DNA of 64,000 bases from Synchiropus splendidus (lineage: Eukaryota; Chordata; Actinopteri; Syngnathiformes; Callionymidae), in contig NC_071348.1 in the NCBI RefSeq assembly GCF_027744825.2, forward strand, positions 16,835,563 through 16,899,562, in the 5' to 3' direction. Position numbers and translations under genes: made by a program. The notes beneath the pieces were generated by a model. That model had not been told where the DNA came from, ran no database searches, and saw nothing but the letters and a program-made list of their open reading frames with translations. Shown here in pieces: positions 1 through 13,900 of this stretch; within the stretch, counting starts at the first letter, position 1, and every line of letters starts with the position of its first letter.

Positions 1-1
1 C

Positions 2-292
2 CCTGTTACGCCTGAGCGGAACGAATACTCTCCTACCACCCCCCGAGATGAGAGTCCAGATCCCACCATGCCTAATCGTCCGAGCAGAGGAAGCGACCTC
101 ACTCCTCCTTCAACGCACGCCGCCGCGACATCTACCGGTAGAGGCAAGGAGTCTGCACAGAAATTGTTCGATTACTATATGAATGTGCTGAGAAGGCTGA
201 AGGAGGAAGATTTGAAGGAGCTTGAGTCCCGAATGAATGAAAGAGATGAAAAAGATGAAGAAGATGAATCAATGGACTTAGACAAATGGTGA
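2..292 (+). CDS. C-terminal part of an unrecognised acidic protein, partial at left edge
   Basis: The frame is open from base 2 to a stop at 290-292, so the first ATG (68) is probably internal and the gene begins left of the window. The visible part is Pro/Ser/Thr-rich at first. It then carries a charged, probably helical stretch (around LFDYYMNVLRRLKEEDLKE) and ends in a strongly acidic tail. It stops just before a purine tract and an LTR-like sequence, so by position it is the last gene of an LTR retroelement or endogenous retrovirus. I do not recognise the family and see no Gag, Pol or Env motif. Whether it is a separate accessory gene or the end of a longer polyprotein cannot be told. Confidence 0.45.
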   Translation, partial: PVTPERNEYSPTTPRDESPDPTMPNRPSRGSDLTPPSTHAAATSTGRGKESAQKLFDYYMNVLRRLKEEDLKELESRMNERDEKDEEDESMDLDKW

Positions 293-300
293 AGGAGGAT

Positions 301-315
301 ATTTTGGGAGGGGGA
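301..315 (+). other. Polypurine tract before an LTR
   Basis: The run GGGAGGGGGA directly precedes TGTTGTATATAC, the expected arrangement of a plus-strand primer tract and the TG start of a 3' LTR. It lies a few bases after the stop codon at 292. The assignment rests on this context only. Confidence 0.5.
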
Positions 316-631
316 TGTTGTATATACTGGAAAATCGAAAATATTATAACCATGCTTTGCACTTATTATGAGCACTTATTGAACCTGTATGCTTTGCACT
401 TTTGAACTTACAAGCAGGGCATGCTCTAACCTCAGGGTGAATTTGTAAGCAGAACATGTTTTTAAGCCGAGCTTGCGATTATGGTTAACACTTAGAAGGA
501 ACGTTGTATTAATAGAACATTGTGGTCTTCACTTAGAACATAAGTTACATTTATCAAAACAATGAAACTAACACTCAGCATGTTCAATGAATCTAAAACA
601 TCTGCATAAGACATAAGGGGTGTCTCTAATG

Positions 632-764
632 AAGTTAAAACTTTCCACTAAGGACGACAGTTAGACCACGTGATGAAAGTTAAAACTTTCCACTAAGGAC
701 GACAGCAAGAACACGTGATGAAAATTAAAACTTTCCACTGAAGATGACAAGAACACGTCACCCA
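632..764 (+). repeat. Three tandem 45-bp repeats with E-box, in U3
   Basis: The unit AAGTTAAAACTTTCCACT recurs at 632 and 677, and with two changes at 722, exactly 45 bp apart. The first two copies carry CACGTG (an E-box core) and the third CACGTC. Tandem short repeats upstream of a TATA box are typical of retroviral and retrotransposon U3 enhancers, so a regulatory role is inferred. Confidence 0.7.
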
Positions 765-809
765 TTAATGACGCACTGGGGGATTGTTTATTGAAATCGG
801 CAATGTTGC

Positions 810-815
810 TATAAA
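810..815 (+). promoter_or_regulatory. TATA box of the left LTR
   Basis: TATAAA lies 46 bp after the 45-bp repeats and about 30 bp before a CTCTCGCTCTCGCTC pyrimidine stretch that could hold the start site. Confidence 0.45.
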
Positions 816-1120
816 GGTCTAGGATAAACTGACCTCTCGCTCTCGCTCTTGTTCCACGCTTTTGGCTTCATCCGTTTGCTGTAAGGTCTTGTATCTTAAC
901 TTGGGACGGTGCTCTTGCTCTTGCTCTTAGGCCATTTGATTTAACTCTTTTTGTTGTTCTCTTATGGTTTTTTATTATTGATTGGTTGATTTTTATGATT
1001 AATTCTTTTGACTAAATCTCTTTTATTGCATATACTTTGAATATATTTTTAGGATCTTTGACTTAATCCTTTTTATTGTGTATGCATTTTGATTATATGA
1101 TTTTTGACATTTATGTATGT

Positions 1121-1177
1121 GCACTAGCGTCTGGCAGTGCCTTTGACTTTGTTGGGTATTAGCGTCTGGCAATACCC
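1121..1177 (+). other. Pair of hairpins with identical 10-nt loops
   Basis: Hairpin 1 pairs GCACT (1121-1125) with AGTGC (1136-1140). Hairpin 2 pairs GGGTATT (1154-1160) with AATACCC (1171-1177). Both enclose the same loop AGCGTCTGGC. The stems differ in sequence but keep pairing. They lie in the part of the LTR that would be transcribed. Tandem stem-loops with a shared loop occur in retroviral packaging and dimerisation signals, so that is one possible role, not a demonstrated one. Confidence 0.5.
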
Positions 1178-1347
1178 TTGAGTTCATTGATGTTTATTGA
1201 TTTTATTGTTTTTATTATCCTTTTTTGAATTTTATAGTTTTATTACCCTTTTATCATTTTTGTATTGAATTTTGTTCTTTATTGATTTTACTGTTTTGTT
1301 ATCCTTTTTATCAATTTTTTGGAGAAATACTTTTGATATAAAAACAA

Positions 1348-1353
1348 AATAAA
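1348..1353 (+). terminator. AATAAA polyadenylation signal of the left LTR
   Basis: AATAAA lies about 530 bp downstream of the TATA box in an A/T-rich stretch. That spacing fits an LTR with a long R region. Confidence 0.35.
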
Positions 1354-1929
1354 ACTGAGTACGAATTAAGTACTGAAAAGGCACAACGGCATTGATCCCT
1401 GACTACTAAAGAATCGACTGGCTCCTGTACTACCATCAACTGGGTTATAGGTGAGTTAATGCTGGATTGAATTAATGTTTGATTCCCTTTCCTGTGCACA
1501 TGTAGTGAATGTCTCGCCTGGTAGCATTATTCCATCCTGAATTATTATGTCAATGATAAAGTGGTAGTTCAGAAGGCTGAGGTAATATTTTATTGAAGGA
1601 ATGGATTGAGGATCTAATCATGTGTCCCTAAACGAAGCTAAGTAAAGAGACTACGGTAGAAGGTGTAGCTTTGTAAGGTCAAGAACCTGTTTCTCAACAG
1701 GTCGGGCGAATTAAATAACCCGCTCAGTGAAGCGCCGACACTACTCACTAATATAATAGGTGAAGTTGATACATCTATTATAGTTTTAGAACCGTGTCTG
1801 CAACAAGAGGCTGACTGAGTTGACCACACGAGGGGGCCCTTTACCAGAGAGGCAAAGGGAGGTAGTGTACTCGGAACTAGGGACGGCTTGTTACAGCCAA
1901 TTGCCCTGTACACAAAACCTTGAAATCCA

Positions 1930-4900
1930 AACCCGAGCGACATGAGATAAGGTGGATTCCGGAACGCCAAACATAAAAAAGTTGATAACTTTGGAAAAAC
2001 ACTTCAGACAGCTTAGATTTGATGTGCAACTACTAGAAAGACCCTTTCTGCTATAGTGGGAGGTGAAAATTTAATGTTCTGAAGCTTCCCTGCAAAGTTA
2101 TGGCACAATGGAGAAAACGCGTTTTCAGCCTGAGATAAGGTCGATTCCGGAACGCCAAATTTAAAAATGTTGATAACTTTGACAAAACACTTCAGACATC
2201 TTAGATTTGATGTGCAACTACTAGAAAGACCCTTTCTGCTATAGTGGGAGGTGAAAATTTCATGTTCTGAAGCTTCCCTGCAAAGTTATTGCACAATACA
2301 GAAAACGCGTTTTCAAACTGAGATTACGTCGATTCCGGAACGCCAAACATGAAAATGTTTATAACTTTGGAAAACACTTCAGACAGCTTAGATTTGATGT
2401 GCAACTACTAGAAAGACCCTTTCTGCTATAGTGGCAGGTGAAAATTTAATGTTCTGATGTTTCATTGCAAAGTTATGGGACAATGCGTAAAACGCGTGTT
2501 CAGCCTGAGACAAGGTCGATTCCGGAATGCCAAACATAAAAAAGTTGATAACTTTGGTAAAACACTTCAGACAGCTTAGATTTGATGTGCAACTACTAGA
2601 AAGACCCTTTCTGCTATAGTGGGAGGTGGAAATTTCATGTTCTGAAGCTTCCCTGCAAAGTTATGGCACAATGCAGAAAACGCGTTTTCAGCCTGAGATA
2701 AGGTCGATTTCGGAACGCAAAATATAAAAACGTTGATAACTTTGACAAAACACTTCAGACAGCTTAGATTTGATGTGCAACTACTAGAAAGACCCTTTCT
2801 GCTAGTGTGGGAGGTGGAAATTTCATGTGCTGAAGCTTTATGCAAAGTTATGGCACAATGCGTAAAACACGTTTTCAGCCTGAGATAAGGTCGATTCCGG
2901 AACGCCAAACATAAAATTGTTGATGACTTCTGAAAAACAATTCAGACCGCTTAGATTTGATGTGCAACTACTAGAAAGACCCTTTCTGCTATAGTGGGAG
3001 GTAAAAATTTCATGTTCTGAAGCTTCCCTGCAAAGTTATAGCACAATTCAGAAAACGCGTTTTCAGCCGGAGATGAGGTCGATTCCGGAACGCTAAACAT
3101 AAAAATGGTGATAACTTTGGAAAAATACTTCAGACAGCTTAGATTTGATGTGCAACTACCAGAAAGACCCTTTCTGCTATAGTGGGAGGTGAAAATTTCA
3201 TGTTCTGAAGCTTCCCTGCAAAGTTATGGAACAATGCAGAAAACGTGTTTTCAGCCTGAGATAAGGTCGATTCCGGAACGCCAAACATAAAAATGTTGAT
3301 AACTTCTGAAAAACACTTCAGACCGCTTAGATTTGTTGTGCAACTACTAGAAAGACCCTTTCTGCTATAGTGGGAGGTGAAAATTTTATGTTCTGAAGCT
3401 TCCCTGCAAAGTTATAGCACAATTCAGAAAACGCGTTTTCAGCCGGAGATAAGGTCGATTCCGGAACGCCAAACATAAAAATGTTGATAACTTTGGAAAA
3501 ACACTTCAGACAGCTTAGATTTGATGTGCAACTACTAGAAAGACCCTTTCTGCTATAGTGGGAGGTGAAAATTTCATGTTCTGAAGCTTCCCTGCAAAGT
3601 TATTGCACAATACAGAAAACGCGTTTTCAAACTGAGATTACGTCGATTCCGGAACGCCAAACATGAAAATGTTTATAACTTTGGAAAACACTTCAGACAG
3701 CTTAGATTTGATGTGCAACTACTAGAAAGACCCTTTCTGCTATAGTGGCAGGTGAAAATTTAATGTTCTGATGTTTCATTGCAAAGTTATGGGACAATGC
3801 GTAAAACGCGTGTTCAGCCTGAGACAAGGTCGATTCCGGAATGCCAAACATAAAAAAGTTGATAACTTTGGTAAAACACTTCAGACAGCTTAGATTTGAT
3901 GTGCAACTACTAGAAAGACCCTTTCTGCTATAGTGGGAGGTGGAAATTTCATGTTCTGAAGCTTCCCTGCAAAGTTATGGCACAATGCAGAAAACGCGTT
4001 TTCAGCCTGAGATAAGGTCGATTTCGGAACGCAAAATATAAAAACGTTGATAACTTTGACAAAACACTTCAGACAGCTTAGATTTGATGTGCAACTACTA
4101 GAAAGACCCTTTCTGCTAGTGTGGGAGGTGGAAATTTCATGTGCTGAAGCTTTATGCAAAGTTATGGCACAATGCGTAAAACACGTTTTCAGCCTGAGAT
4201 AAGGTCGATTCCGGAACGCCAAACATAAAATTGTTGATGACTTCTGAAAAACAATTCAGACCGCTTAGATTTGATGTGCAACTACTAGAAAGACCCTTTC
4301 TGCTATAGTGGGAGGTAAAAATTTCATGTTCTGAAGCTTCCCTGCAAAGTTATAGCACAATTCAGAAAACGCGTTTTCAGCCGGAGATGAGGTCGATTCC
4401 GGAACGCTAAACATAAAAATGGTGATAACTTTGGAAAAATACTTCAGACAGCTTAGATTTGATGTGCAACTACCAGAAAGACCCTTTCTGCTATAGTGGG
4501 AGGTGAAAATTTCATGTTCTGAAGCTTCCCTGCAAAGTTATGGAACAATGCAGAAAACGTGTTTTCAGCCTGAGATAAGGTCGATTCCGGAACGCCAAAC
4601 ATAAAAATGTTGATAACTTCTGAAAAACACTTCAGACCGCTTAGATTTGTTGTGCAACTACTAGAAAGACCCTTTCTGCTATAGTGGGAGGTGAAAATTT
4701 TATGTTCTGAAGCTTCCCTGCAAAGTTATAGCACAATTCAGAAAACGCGTTTTCAGCCGGAGATAAGGTCGATTCCGGAACGCCAAACATAAAAATGTTG
4801 ATAACTTTGGAAAAACACTTCAGACAGCTTAGATTTGATGTGCAACTACTAGAAAGACCCTTTCTGCTATAGTGGGAGGTGAAAATTTCATGTTCTGAAG

Positions 4901-7900
4901 CTTCCCTGCAAAGTTATGGCACAATGCAGAAAACGCGTTTTCAGCCTGAGATAAGGTCGATTCTGGAACGCCAAACATAAAAATGGTGATAACTTTGGAA
5001 AAACACTTCATACAGTTTAAATTTGATGTGCAACAACCAGAAAGATCCTTTCTGCCATAGTGGGAGGTGAAAATTCCATGTTCTGAAACTTCCCTGCAAA
5101 GTTATGGCACAATGTAGAGAATGTGTTTTCAGCCTGAGATAAGGTGGGTTCCGGAACGCCAAACATGAAAATGTTGATAACTTTGGAAAAACACTTCAGG
5201 GAGCTTCGATTTGATGTGCAACTACTAGAAAGACCCTTTGTACTATAGTGGCTGGTGAAAATTTCATGTTCTGAAGCTTTATGCAAAGTTATGGCACAAT
5301 GCGTAAAAAACGTTTTCAGCCTGAGATAAGATCGATTCCAGAACGCCAAACATAAAAATGTTGATAACTTTGGAAAAACACTTCAGAGAGCTTAGATTTG
5401 ATGTGCAACTACTAGAAAGACCCATTCTGCTATAGTGGGAGGTGAAAATTTCATGTTCTGAAGCTTCCCTGCAAAGTTATGGCACAATGCAGAAAACGCG
5501 TTTTCAGCCTGAGATAAGGTCGATTCCGGAACGCCTAACATAAAAATGTTGATAACTTCTGAAAAACACTTCAGACCGCTTAGATTTGATGTGCAACTAC
5601 TAGAAAGACCCTTTCTGCTATAGTGGGAGGTAAAAATTTCATGTTCTGAAGCTTCCCTGCAAAGTTATAGCACAATTCAGAAAACACGTTTTCAGCCGGA
5701 GATGAGGTCGATTCCGGAACGCTAAACATAAAAATGGTGATAACTTTGGAAAAATACTTCAGACAGCTTAGATTTGATGTGCAACTACCAGAAAGACCCT
5801 TTCTGCTATAGTGGGAGGTGAAAATTTCATGTTCTGAAGCTTCCCTGCAAAGTTATGGAACAATGCAGAAAACGTGTTTTCAGCCTGAGATAAGGTCGAT
5901 TCCGGAACGCCAAACATAAAAATGTTGATAACTTCTGAAAAACACTTCAGACCGCTTAGATTTGTTGTGCAACTACTAGAAAGACCCTTTCTGCTATAGT
6001 GGGAGGTGAAAATTTTATGTTCTGAAGCTTCCCTGCAAAGTTATAGCACAATTCAGAAAACGCGTTTTCAGCCGGAGATAAGGTCGATTCCGGAACGCCA
6101 AACATAAAAATGTTGATAACTTTGGAAAAACACTTCAGACAGCTTAGATTTGATGTGCAACTACGAGAAAGACCCTTTCTGCTATAGTGGGAGGTGAAAA
6201 TTTCATGTTCTGAAGCTTCCCTGCAAAGTTATGGCACAATGCAGAAAACGCGTTTTCAGCCTGAGATAAGGTCGATTCTGGAACGCCAAACATAAAAATG
6301 GTGATAACTTTGGAAAAACACTTCATACAGTTTAAATTTGATGTGCAACAACCAGAAAGATCCTTTCTGCCATAGTGGGAGGTGAAAATTCCATGTTCTG
6401 AAGCTTCCCTGCAAAGTTATGGCACAATGTAGAGAATGTGTTTTCAGCCTGAGATAAGGTGGGTTCCGGAACGCCAAACATGAAAATGTTGATAACTTTG
6501 GAAAAACACCTCAGGGAGCTTCGATTTGATGTGCAACTACTAGAAAGACCCTTTGTACTATAGTGGCTGGTGAAAATTTCATGTTCTGAAGCTTTATGCA
6601 AAGTTATGGCACAATGCGTAAAAAACGTTTTCAGCCTGAGATAAGATCGATTCCAGAACGCCAAACATAAAAATGTTGATAACTTTGGAAAAACACTTCA
6701 GAGAGCTTAGATTTGATGTGCAACTACTAGAAAGACCCATTCTGCTATAGTGGGAGGTGAAAATTTCATGTTCTGAAGCTTCCCTGCAAAGTTATGGCAC
6801 AATGCAGAAAACGCGTTTTCAGCCTGAGATAAGGTCGATTCCGGAACGCCTAACATAAAAATGTTGATAACTTCTGAAAAACACTTCAGACCGCTTAGAT
6901 TTGATGTGCAACTACTAGAAAGACCCTTTCTGATATAGTGGGAGGTGAAAATTTCATGTTCTGAAGCTTCCCTGCAAAGTTATGGCACAATGCGTAAAAC
7001 GCGTTTTCAGCCTGAGATAAGGTCGATTCCGGAACGCCAAACATAAAAATGTTGATAACGATGGAAAAACACTTCAGACAGCTTACATTTGATGTGCAAC
7101 TACTAGAAATATCCTTTCTGCCATAGTGGGAGGTGAAAATTTCATGTTCTCAAGCTTCCCTGCAAAGTTATGGCACAATGTAGAAAACACGTTTTCAGCC
7201 TGAGATCAGGTGGGTTCCGGAACGCCAAACATAAAAATGTTGCTAACTTTGGAAAAACACTTCAGACAGCTGAGATTTGATGAACAACTACTAGTAAGAC
7301 TCATTCTGCTATAGTGGGAGGTGAAAATTTCATGTTCTGAAGCTTCCCTGCAAAGTTATGGCTCAATGCAGAAAACGCGTTTTCAGCCTGAGATAAGGTG
7401 GGTTCCGGAATGCCAAACATAAAAATGTTGCTAACTTTGGAAAAACACTTCAGACAGCTGAGATTTGATGAACAACTACTAGAAAGACCCTTTCAGCTAT
7501 AGTGGGAGGTTAAAATTTCATGTTCTGAAGATTCCCTGCAAAGTTATGGCACAATGCAGAAAACGCGTTTTCAGCCTGAGATAATGTCGATTCCGGAACG
7601 CCAAACATAAATAAGTTGATAACTTTGGAAAAACACTTCAGTACGTTTAGAATTGATGTGCATCTACTAGAAAGACCCTTTCTGCTATAGTGGGTGCTGA
7701 AAATTTCATGTTCTGAAGCTTTATGCAAAGTCATGGCACAATGCGTAAAACGCGTTTTCAGCCTGAGATAAGGTCGATTCCGGAACGCCAAACATAAAAA
7801 TGTTGATAACTTTGGAAAAACACTTCAGACAGCTTAGATTTGAAGTGCAACTACTAGAAAGACCCTTTCTGCTATAGTGGGATGTGAAAATTTCATGTTC

Positions 7901-10900
7901 TGAAGCTTCCCTGCAAAGTTATGGCTCAATGCAGAAAACGCGTTTTCAGCCTGAGATAAGGTGGGTTCCGGAATGCGAAACATAAAAATGTTAATAACTT
8001 TGAAAAAACACTTCAGACAGCTGAGATTTGATGTGCAACTACTAGAAAGACCCTTTCTGCTATAGCGGGAGGTTAAAATTTCATGTTCTGAATCTTCCCC
8101 GCAAAGTTATGGCACAATGCAGAAAACACGTTTTCAGCCTGAGATAAGGTGGGTTCCGGAATGCCAAACATAAAAATGTTGATAACCTTGGAAAAACACT
8201 ACAGACAGCTTAGATTTGATGTGCAACTACTAGAAAGACCCTTTCTGCTATAGTGGGAGGTTAAAATTTCATGTTCTGAAGCTTCCCTGCAAAGTTATGG
8301 CACAATGCAGAAAACGCGTTTTCAGCCTGAGATAATGTCGATTCCGGAACGCCAAACATAAATAAGTTGATAACTTTGGAAAAACACTTCAGTACGTTTA
8401 GATTTGATGTGCATCTACTAGAAAGACCCTTTCTGCTATAGTGGGTGCTGATAATTTCATGTTCTGAAGCTTTATGCAAAGTTTTGGAACAATGCGTAAA
8501 ACGCGTTTTCAGCCTGAGATAAGGTGGGTTCCGGAACGCCAAACGTAAAAATGTTGACAACTTTGGAAAAGTACTTCAGACAGCTTAGATTTGATGTGCA
8601 ACTACTAGAAAGGCCCTTTCTGCTATAGTGGGAAGTGAAAATTTCATGTTCTGAAGCTTTATGCAAAGTTTTGGAACAATGCGTAAAACGCGTTTTCAGC
8701 CTGAGATAAGGTGGGTTCCGGAACGCCAAATGTAAAAATGTTGATAACTTTGGAAAAACATTTCAGACAGCTTAGATTTGATGTGCAACAACTAGAGAGA
8801 CCCTTTCTGCTATAGTGGGAAGTGAAAATTTCATGTTCTGATGCTCGCCTGCAAAGTTATGGCACATTGGGTCAAACGCATTTTCAGCCTGAGATAAAGT
8901 CGATTCCGGAACGCCAAGCAAAAAAATGTTGATAACTTTGGAAAAACACTTCAGACAGCTTAGATTTGATGTGCAACTACTAGAAAGACCCTTTCTGCTA
9001 TAGTGGGAGGTGAAATTTTCATGTTCTAAAGCTTCCCTGCAAAGTTATGGCACAATGCAGAAAACGCAATTTCAAACTGAGATTAGGTCGATTCCGGAAC
9101 GCCAAACATAAAAATGTTGACAACTTTGGAAAAACACTTCAGGCAGCTTAGATTTGATGTGCAACTATGAGAAAGACCCTTTCTGCTATAGTGGGAGGTC
9201 AAAATTTCCTGTTCTGAAGCTTCCCTGCAAAGTTATGGTACAATGCAGAAAACGCGTTTTCAGCCTGAGATAAGGTCGATTCCGGAACGCCAAACATAAA
9301 AATGGTGATAACTTTGGAAAAACAATTCAGACAGCTTAAATTTGATGTGCAACTATTAGAAAGACCCTTTCTGCTATAGTGGGTGCTGAAAATTTCATGT
9401 TCTGAAGCTTTATGCAAAGTTATGGCACAATGCAGAAAACACGTTTTCAGCCAGAGATAAGGTGGGTTCCGGAACGCCAAACATAAAAATGTTGATAACT
9501 TTGGAAAAACACTTCAGACAGCTTAGATTAGATGTGCAACTACTAGAAAGACCCTTTCTGCTATAGTGGGAGGATAACATTTCATGTTTTGAAGCTTCCC
9601 TGCAAAGTTATGGCACAATTCAGAAAACACGTTTTCAGCCTGAGATAAAGTCGATTCCGGAACGGCAAACATAAAAATGTTGATAACTTTGGAAAAACAA
9701 TTCAGACAGCTTAAATGTGATGTGCAACTACTAGAAAGACCCTTTCTGCAATAGTGGGAGGTGAAATTTTCATGTTCTGAAGCTTCCCCGCAAAGTTATG
9801 GCAAAATGCGTAAAACGCGTTTTCAGCCTGAGATAACGTCGATTCCGGAACGCGAAACAAAAAAATGTTGATAATTTTGGAAAAACACTTCAGACAGCTT
9901 AAATGTGATGTCCATCTACTAGAAAGACCCGTTCTGCTATCGTGGGAGGTGAAAATTTCATGTTCTGAAGCTTCCCTGCAAAGTTATTGCACAACGCAGA
10001 AAACCCGATTCCAAACTGAGATTAGGTCGATTCCGGAACGCCAAACATAAAAATATTGATAACTTTGGAAAAACACTTCAGGCAGCTTAGATTTGATGTG
10101 CAACTACGAGAAAGACCATTTCTGCTATAGTGGGAGGTGAAAATTTCATGTTCTGAAGCTTCGCTGCAAAGTTGTGGCACAATGCAGAAAACGCATTTTC
10201 AGCCTGAGATAAAGTCGATTCCGGAACGCCAAACATAAAAATGGTGATAACTTTGGAAAAACAATTCAGACAGCTTAAATTTGATGTGCAACTACGAGAA
10301 AGACCCTTTCTGATATAGTGGGAGGTGAAAATATCATGTTCTGAAGCTTCCCGGCAAAGTTATGGCACAAAGCAGAAAACGCATTTTCAGCCTGAGATAA
10401 GGTGGGTTTCGGAACGGCAAACATAAAAATGTTGATAACTTTGGTAAAACACTTCAGACAGCTTAGATTTGATGTGCATCGACTAGAAAGACCCTTTCTG
10501 CTATAGTGGGAGGTGAAATTTTCATGTTCTGAAGCTTCCCTGCAAAGTCATGGCAAAATGAGTAAAACGCGTTTTCAGCCTGAGATAAGGTCGATTCCGG
10601 AACGCCAAACATAAAAATGTTGATAACTTTTGAAAAACACTTCAGACAGCTTAGATTTGATGTGCATCGACTAGAAAGACCTTTTCTGCTATAGTGGGAG
10701 GTGAAAATTTCATGTTCTGAAGCTTTCCTGCAAAGTTATGGCACAATGCAGAAAACGCGTTTTCAAACTGAGATAAGGTCGATTCCGGAAGGCCAAACAT
10801 AAAAATGTTGATAACTTTGGAAAAACACTTTAGGCAGCTTAGATTTGATGTGCACCTACGAGAAAGACCCTTTCTGATATAGTGGGAGGTGAAAATTTCA

Positions 10901-13900
10901 TGTTCTGAAGCTTCCGGGCGAATTTATGGCACAAAGCAGAAAACGCGTTTTCAGCCTGAGATAAGGTGGGTTTCGGAACGGCAAACATAAAAATGTTGAT
11001 AACTTTGGAAAAACACTGCAGACAGCTTAGATTTGATGTGCAACTACTAGAAAGACCCTTTCTGCTATAGTGGGAGGTGAAATTTTCATGTTCTGAAGCT
11101 TCCCTGCAAAGTCATGGCAAAATGCGTAAAACGCGTTTTCAGCCTGAGATAAGGTCGATTCCGGAACGCCAAACATAAAAATGTTGATAACTTTTGAAAA
11201 ACACTTCAGACAGCTTAGATTTGATGTGCATCGACTAGAAAGACCTTTTCTGCTATAGTGGGAGGTGAAATTTTCATGTTCTGAAGGTTCCCTGCAAAGT
11301 TATGGCACAATGCGTAAAACGCGATTTCAGCCTGAGATAAGGTCGATTCCGGAACGCCAAACATAAAAATTGTGATAACTTTGATAAAACACTTCAGATA
11401 GCTTAGATTTGAAGTGCAAGTACTAGACAGACCCTTTCTGCTATAGTGGGAGGTGAAAGTTTTATGTTCTGAAGCTTCCCTGCTAAGTTATAGCACAATG
11501 CAGAAAACGCGTTTTCAAACTGAGATTAGGTCGATTCCGGAACGCCAAACATAAAAATGTTGATAACTTTGGAAAAACACTTCAGACAGCTTAGATCTGA
11601 TGTGCAACTACTAGAAAGATCCTTTCTGCTATAGTGGGAGGTGAAATTTTCATGTTCTGAAGCTTCCCTGCAAAGTTATGGTAAAATGCGTAAAACGCGA
11701 TTTCAGCCTGAGATAAGGTCGATTCCGGAACGCCAAACATAAAAATGTTGATAACTTAGGAAAAACACTTCAGACAGCTTTTATTTGATGTGCAACGACT
11801 AGAAAGACCCTTTCTCCTGATGTGGGAGGTGAAAATTTTATGTTCTGAAGCTTCCCTGCAAAGTTATGGCACAATGCAGAAAATACGTTTTCAGAATGAG
11901 ATAAGGTGATTTCCGGAACGCCAAAAGTAAAAATGTTGATAACTTTGGAAAAACACTTCAGACAGCTTAGATTTGATGTGCAACTACTAGAAAGACCCTT
12001 TCTGCTTTAGTGGGATGTGAAAATTTCATGTTCTGAAGCTTTATGCAAAGTTATGGCACAATGTGTAAAACACGTTTTCAGCCTGAGATACGGTCGATTC
12101 CGGAACGGCAAACATAAAAATGTAGATAACTTAGGAAAAACACTTCAGACAGCTGAGATTTGATGTGCAACTACTAGAAAAATCCTTTCTGATATAGTGG
12201 GAGGTGAAAAGTCAATGTTCTGAAGCTTCCCTGCAAAGTTATGGCACAATGTAGGAAACGCGTTTTCAGCCTGAGATAAGGTGGATTCCGAAAAGGCAAA
12301 CATAAAAATGTTGATAACTTTGGAAAAACACTTCAGACAGCTTAGATTTGATGTGCAACTACTAGAAAGACCCTTTCTGCTATAGTGGGAGGTGAAATTT
12401 TCATGTTCTGAAGCTTCCCTGCAAGGTTATGGCACAATGCGTAAAACGCGTTTTAAGCCTGAGACAAGGTCGATTCCGGAACGCCAAACATGAAAATTTT
12501 GATAACTTAGGAAAAACAATTCAGACAGCTTAAATTTGATGTGCAACTACCAGAAAGACCCTTTCTGATATAGTGGGAGGTGAAAATTCCATGTTCTGAA
12601 GCTTCCCTGCAAAGTTATGGCACAAAGCAGAAAACGCGTTTTCAGCCTCAGATAAGGTGGGTTCCGGAACGGCAAACATAAAAATGTTGATAACTTTGGA
12701 AAAACACTGCAGACAGCTTAGATTTGATGTGCAACTACTAGAAAGACCCTTTCTGCTATAGTGGGAGGTGAAAGTTTTATGTTCTGAAGCGTCCCTGCAA
12801 AGTTGTAGCACAATGCAGAAAACGCGTTTTCAAACTGAGATTAGGTCGATTCCGGAACGCCAAACATAAAAATGTTGATAACTTCGGAAAAACACTTCAG
12901 TCAGCTTAAATTTCATGTGCAACTACTAGAAAGACCCTTTCTGCTATAGTGGGACGTGAAATTTTCATTTTCTGAAGTTTCTCTGCAAAGTTATGGCACA
13001 ATGCAGAAAACGCATTTTCAGCCTGAGATAAGGTGGGTTCCGGAACGCCAAACATAAAAATGTTGATAACTTTGGGAAAACACTTCAACCACCTTAGATT
13101 TGATGTGCAACTACGAGAAAGACCCTTTGTGCTACAGTGGGAGGTTCAAATTTCATGTTCTGAAGCTTCCCTGCAAAGTTATGGCACAAAGCAGGAAACT
13201 CATTTTCAGCCTGAGATAAGGTTGGTTCCGGAACGCCAAACATAAACATGTTGATAACTTTGAAAAAACGCTTCAGACAGATTATATTTGAAGTGCAACT
13301 ACTAGAAAAACCCTTTCTCCGATAGTGGGATCTGAAAAATTCATCTTCTGAAGCTTCTCTGCAAAGTTATTGCACAATGCAGAAAACGCGTTTTCAGCCT
13401 GAGATAAGGCGGGCTCCGGAACGCCAAACATAAAAATGTTGATAACTTTCGAAAAACACTTCAGACAGCTTAGATTTGATGTACAACTACTAGAAAGACC
13501 CTTTCTGCTATAGTGGGTGGTTAAAATTTCATGTTCTGAAGCTTCCCTGCAAAGTTATGGCACAATGTAGAAAACGCGTTTTCAGCCTGAGATAAGGTCG
13601 ATTGTCGAACGCCAAACATAAAAATGTTGATAACTTTGGAAAAACACTTCAGGCAGCTTAGATTTGATGTGCAACAACGAGAAAGACCCTTTCTGCTATA
13701 GTGGGAGGTGAAAATTTCATGTTCTGAAGCTTCCCTGCAAAGTTATGGCACAATGCAGAAAACGCGTTTTCAGCCTGAGATAAGGTGGGTTTCGGAACGT
13801 CAAACATAAAAATGTTGATAACTTTGGAAAAACACTGCAGACAGCTTAGATTTGATGTGCAACTACTAGAAAGACCCTTTCTGCTATAGTGGGAGGTGAA

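Larger units (their letters stand above)
316..1500 (+). mobile_element. LTR of an LTR retroelement (right end approximate)
   Basis: The segment begins with TG after a purine tract. It contains enhancer-like tandem repeats (632-764), a TATAAA (810-815), a CT-rich stretch downstream of it and an AATAAA (1348-1353), in the order U3, R, U5. The right end was not fixed: candidate CA ends lie near 1440 and 1499, and no clear inverted match to the TGTTGT start was found. No gene is seen here. The 1501-1930 stretch to its right shows no feature I can support. Confidence 0.5.
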
